A stretch of 28,683 nt of DNA. It comes from Penium margaritaceum (Eukaryota > Streptophyta > Zygnematophyceae > Desmidiales > Peniaceae). The DNA lies in the NCBI GenBank assembly GCA_023375785.1, contig SZWC01018807.1, positions 21,034 to 49,716 on the forward strand, in the 5' to 3' direction. Of this stretch, positions 27,906 to 28,683 are shown piece by piece (position 1 is the stretch's first letter; each line of letters starts with the position of its first letter). Position numbers and translations under genes: made by a program. The notes under the pieces are model-generated. The model worked only from the letters and a program-made list of their open reading frames with translations. It was not told the origin of the DNA and ran no database searches.

Positions 27906-28683
27906 AATATTCAAACCACAGTCTGTGCCGACCGGGCCATTGTCGACCGCTCGTGGCTAGTGCCATGGATCTGCAGTCAAGCTCGTACTGAGGGGGGGGG
28001 GGGGGGTGAGGCGACACTCACTTGCAAGCTGAGATCGGTCCCTCACCCATCTCACGGCACGCGCACGTGCGGCGCCTGGGCAACCCAAATCTGGCCACCG
28101 GATTCCACCCCGTCCCACGCCAATGCTTCGCTCGCTACCGCTCGTGCCAGTTCGACTCTCCAACGATACCCACTCCACGGCCGACGTCACGTTCTCGGCG
28201 GCCGAACTTGGAGCAGTCTGCGCCTTGAACAACGACGAAGGCAACCAGCGACCGGGATCCTGTGCTTCTTGTCACGGCACGGCTGCCCACTCGAGAAACA
28301 GGGATCGGTTGCCGCCGTTCCCAGCAGCAGCAGCAGCAGCAGCAGCCGCAGCAGCAGCAGCAGTAGCAGCAGCAACATCATCGTAAGTAGCAGCATCAGC
28401 GGAAGCAACATCACAAAACAGCAACACGACCACGAGCAGCAGCAGCAACAGCGCCAGCAGCAACAGGAGCAGCAGCAGCAGCACCAACAGTTGCGCCGCG
28501 ACAGAAAGCAGACCCTCAGCAGCTTTTCGAAGAGCTTTGCAGCAGTTTCTCAGTTGCTTCTCAGCGTCTTCTGGCACGGCGGCAGGATGGCCACGTGGCC
28601 CTGCGGGGGGGCCTCTGCTTCCGCTTCCATCGAAGCCGTCGCCGCTGCTTCTGAGTGTCTAAATCAACATTCACAGCATCAGC
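27906..28683 (+). CDS. Hypothetical stop-free frame, Ser/Gln-rich, runs off the window
   Basis: After a TAG at 27903 one plus-strand frame stays open for 259 codons to the window end. It has no ATG before about 28588, so if real it would be an internal exon or use a start I cannot see. It crosses a G run (27992-28006), a mixed-composition part, a poly-Ser run (from 28321) and a Gln-rich part (QQHDHEQQQQQ). It ends in less repetitive residues such as RRDRKQTLSSF. The other two plus frames are also partly open because the DNA is GC- and CAG-rich, so an open frame is weak evidence. GTAAGT at 28383 could be a splice donor. No family was recognised. Confidence 0.25.
28320..28500. repeat. (CAG)n-rich triplet tract
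   Basis: CAG runs with CAA, TAG and CCG interruptions. The minus-strand Leu/Ala frames here are shadows of the repeat. Confidence 0.85.

Noticed and set aside
28261-28283. C-x-x-C-H haem-binding motif in the 28123-28386 frame
   Set aside because: A single five-residue match in a low-complexity frame that ends in poly-Ala. No cytochrome context.
28187-28577. Minus-strand Leu-rich frames resembling a membrane protein
   Set aside because: The Leu runs are translations of CTG repeats, with no alternation or charge pattern of a real membrane protein.
1-28683. CRISPR array, tRNA or rRNA genes, bacterial operons
   Set aside because: No regularly spaced short repeats with unique spacers, no cloverleaf or conserved rRNA blocks, and no ribosome-binding-site-led gene clusters were seen on either strand.

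Overview
The window looks like repeat-dominated nuclear DNA of a land plant, or of a streptophyte close to the land plants. The main reasons are two decayed Ty1/copia LTR retrotransposons, one with a primer-binding site complementary to plant initiator methionine tRNA (TGGTATCAGAGCC), and nonsense mutations concentrated at CAG to TAG, as expected from deamination of methylated CHG cytosines. CAG/CTG triplet tracts, microsatellites and palindromic repeats are abundant. The species cannot be named. I see no intact host gene, rRNA, tRNA or CRISPR array.

Left flank (1-2638): a CT/CA microsatellite, a short LINE-like reverse transcriptase remnant, an Ala/Val/Ser/Thr-rich open stretch, and a 43-bp tandem array carrying minus-strand copies of a PBS-like motif. 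Element 1 (2639-11370) is a complete but dead copia element: 5' LTR, PBS, 1.8-kb CAG/TAG-rich leader, gag with a CCHC knuckle, protease, integrase, a linker of twelve 36-bp repeats, reverse transcriptase, RNase H, polypurine tract and 3' LTR. It carries many frameshifts and stops, and its LTRs have diverged visibly.

Middle (11371-18363): mostly unassigned sequence with low-complexity open stretches, a 140-bp foldback (12839-12978), four tandem ~235-bp units built around 42-bp palindromes (14321-15099), several hairpins, and dispersed short repeats. At 18364-19066 lies a different LTR-like unit bounded by TGTTGTG/CACAACA and preceded by a polypurine tract.

Element 2 (about 19067-26316) is a relative of element 1. 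It has a CAG-rich, hairpin-rich leader, gag, and a pol frame that stays in one register for about 3.1 kb, broken only by TAG/TGA codons. A 3' LTR of the element 1 family is present but no matching 5' LTR. A ~320-bp tandem duplication in its RT domain has an N at the joint, so it may be an assembly artefact. Right after its 3' LTR sits a 213-bp fragment of the LTR-like unit found upstream of it, which suggests a nested or recombinant structure.

Right flank (26590-28683): unassigned sequence with small hairpins, then a GC-rich, CAG-rich stretch with a 259-codon stop-free plus-strand frame running off the window.

The genes do not work together as a cellular pathway. They are the parts of two related copia polyproteins, both inactive as they stand.
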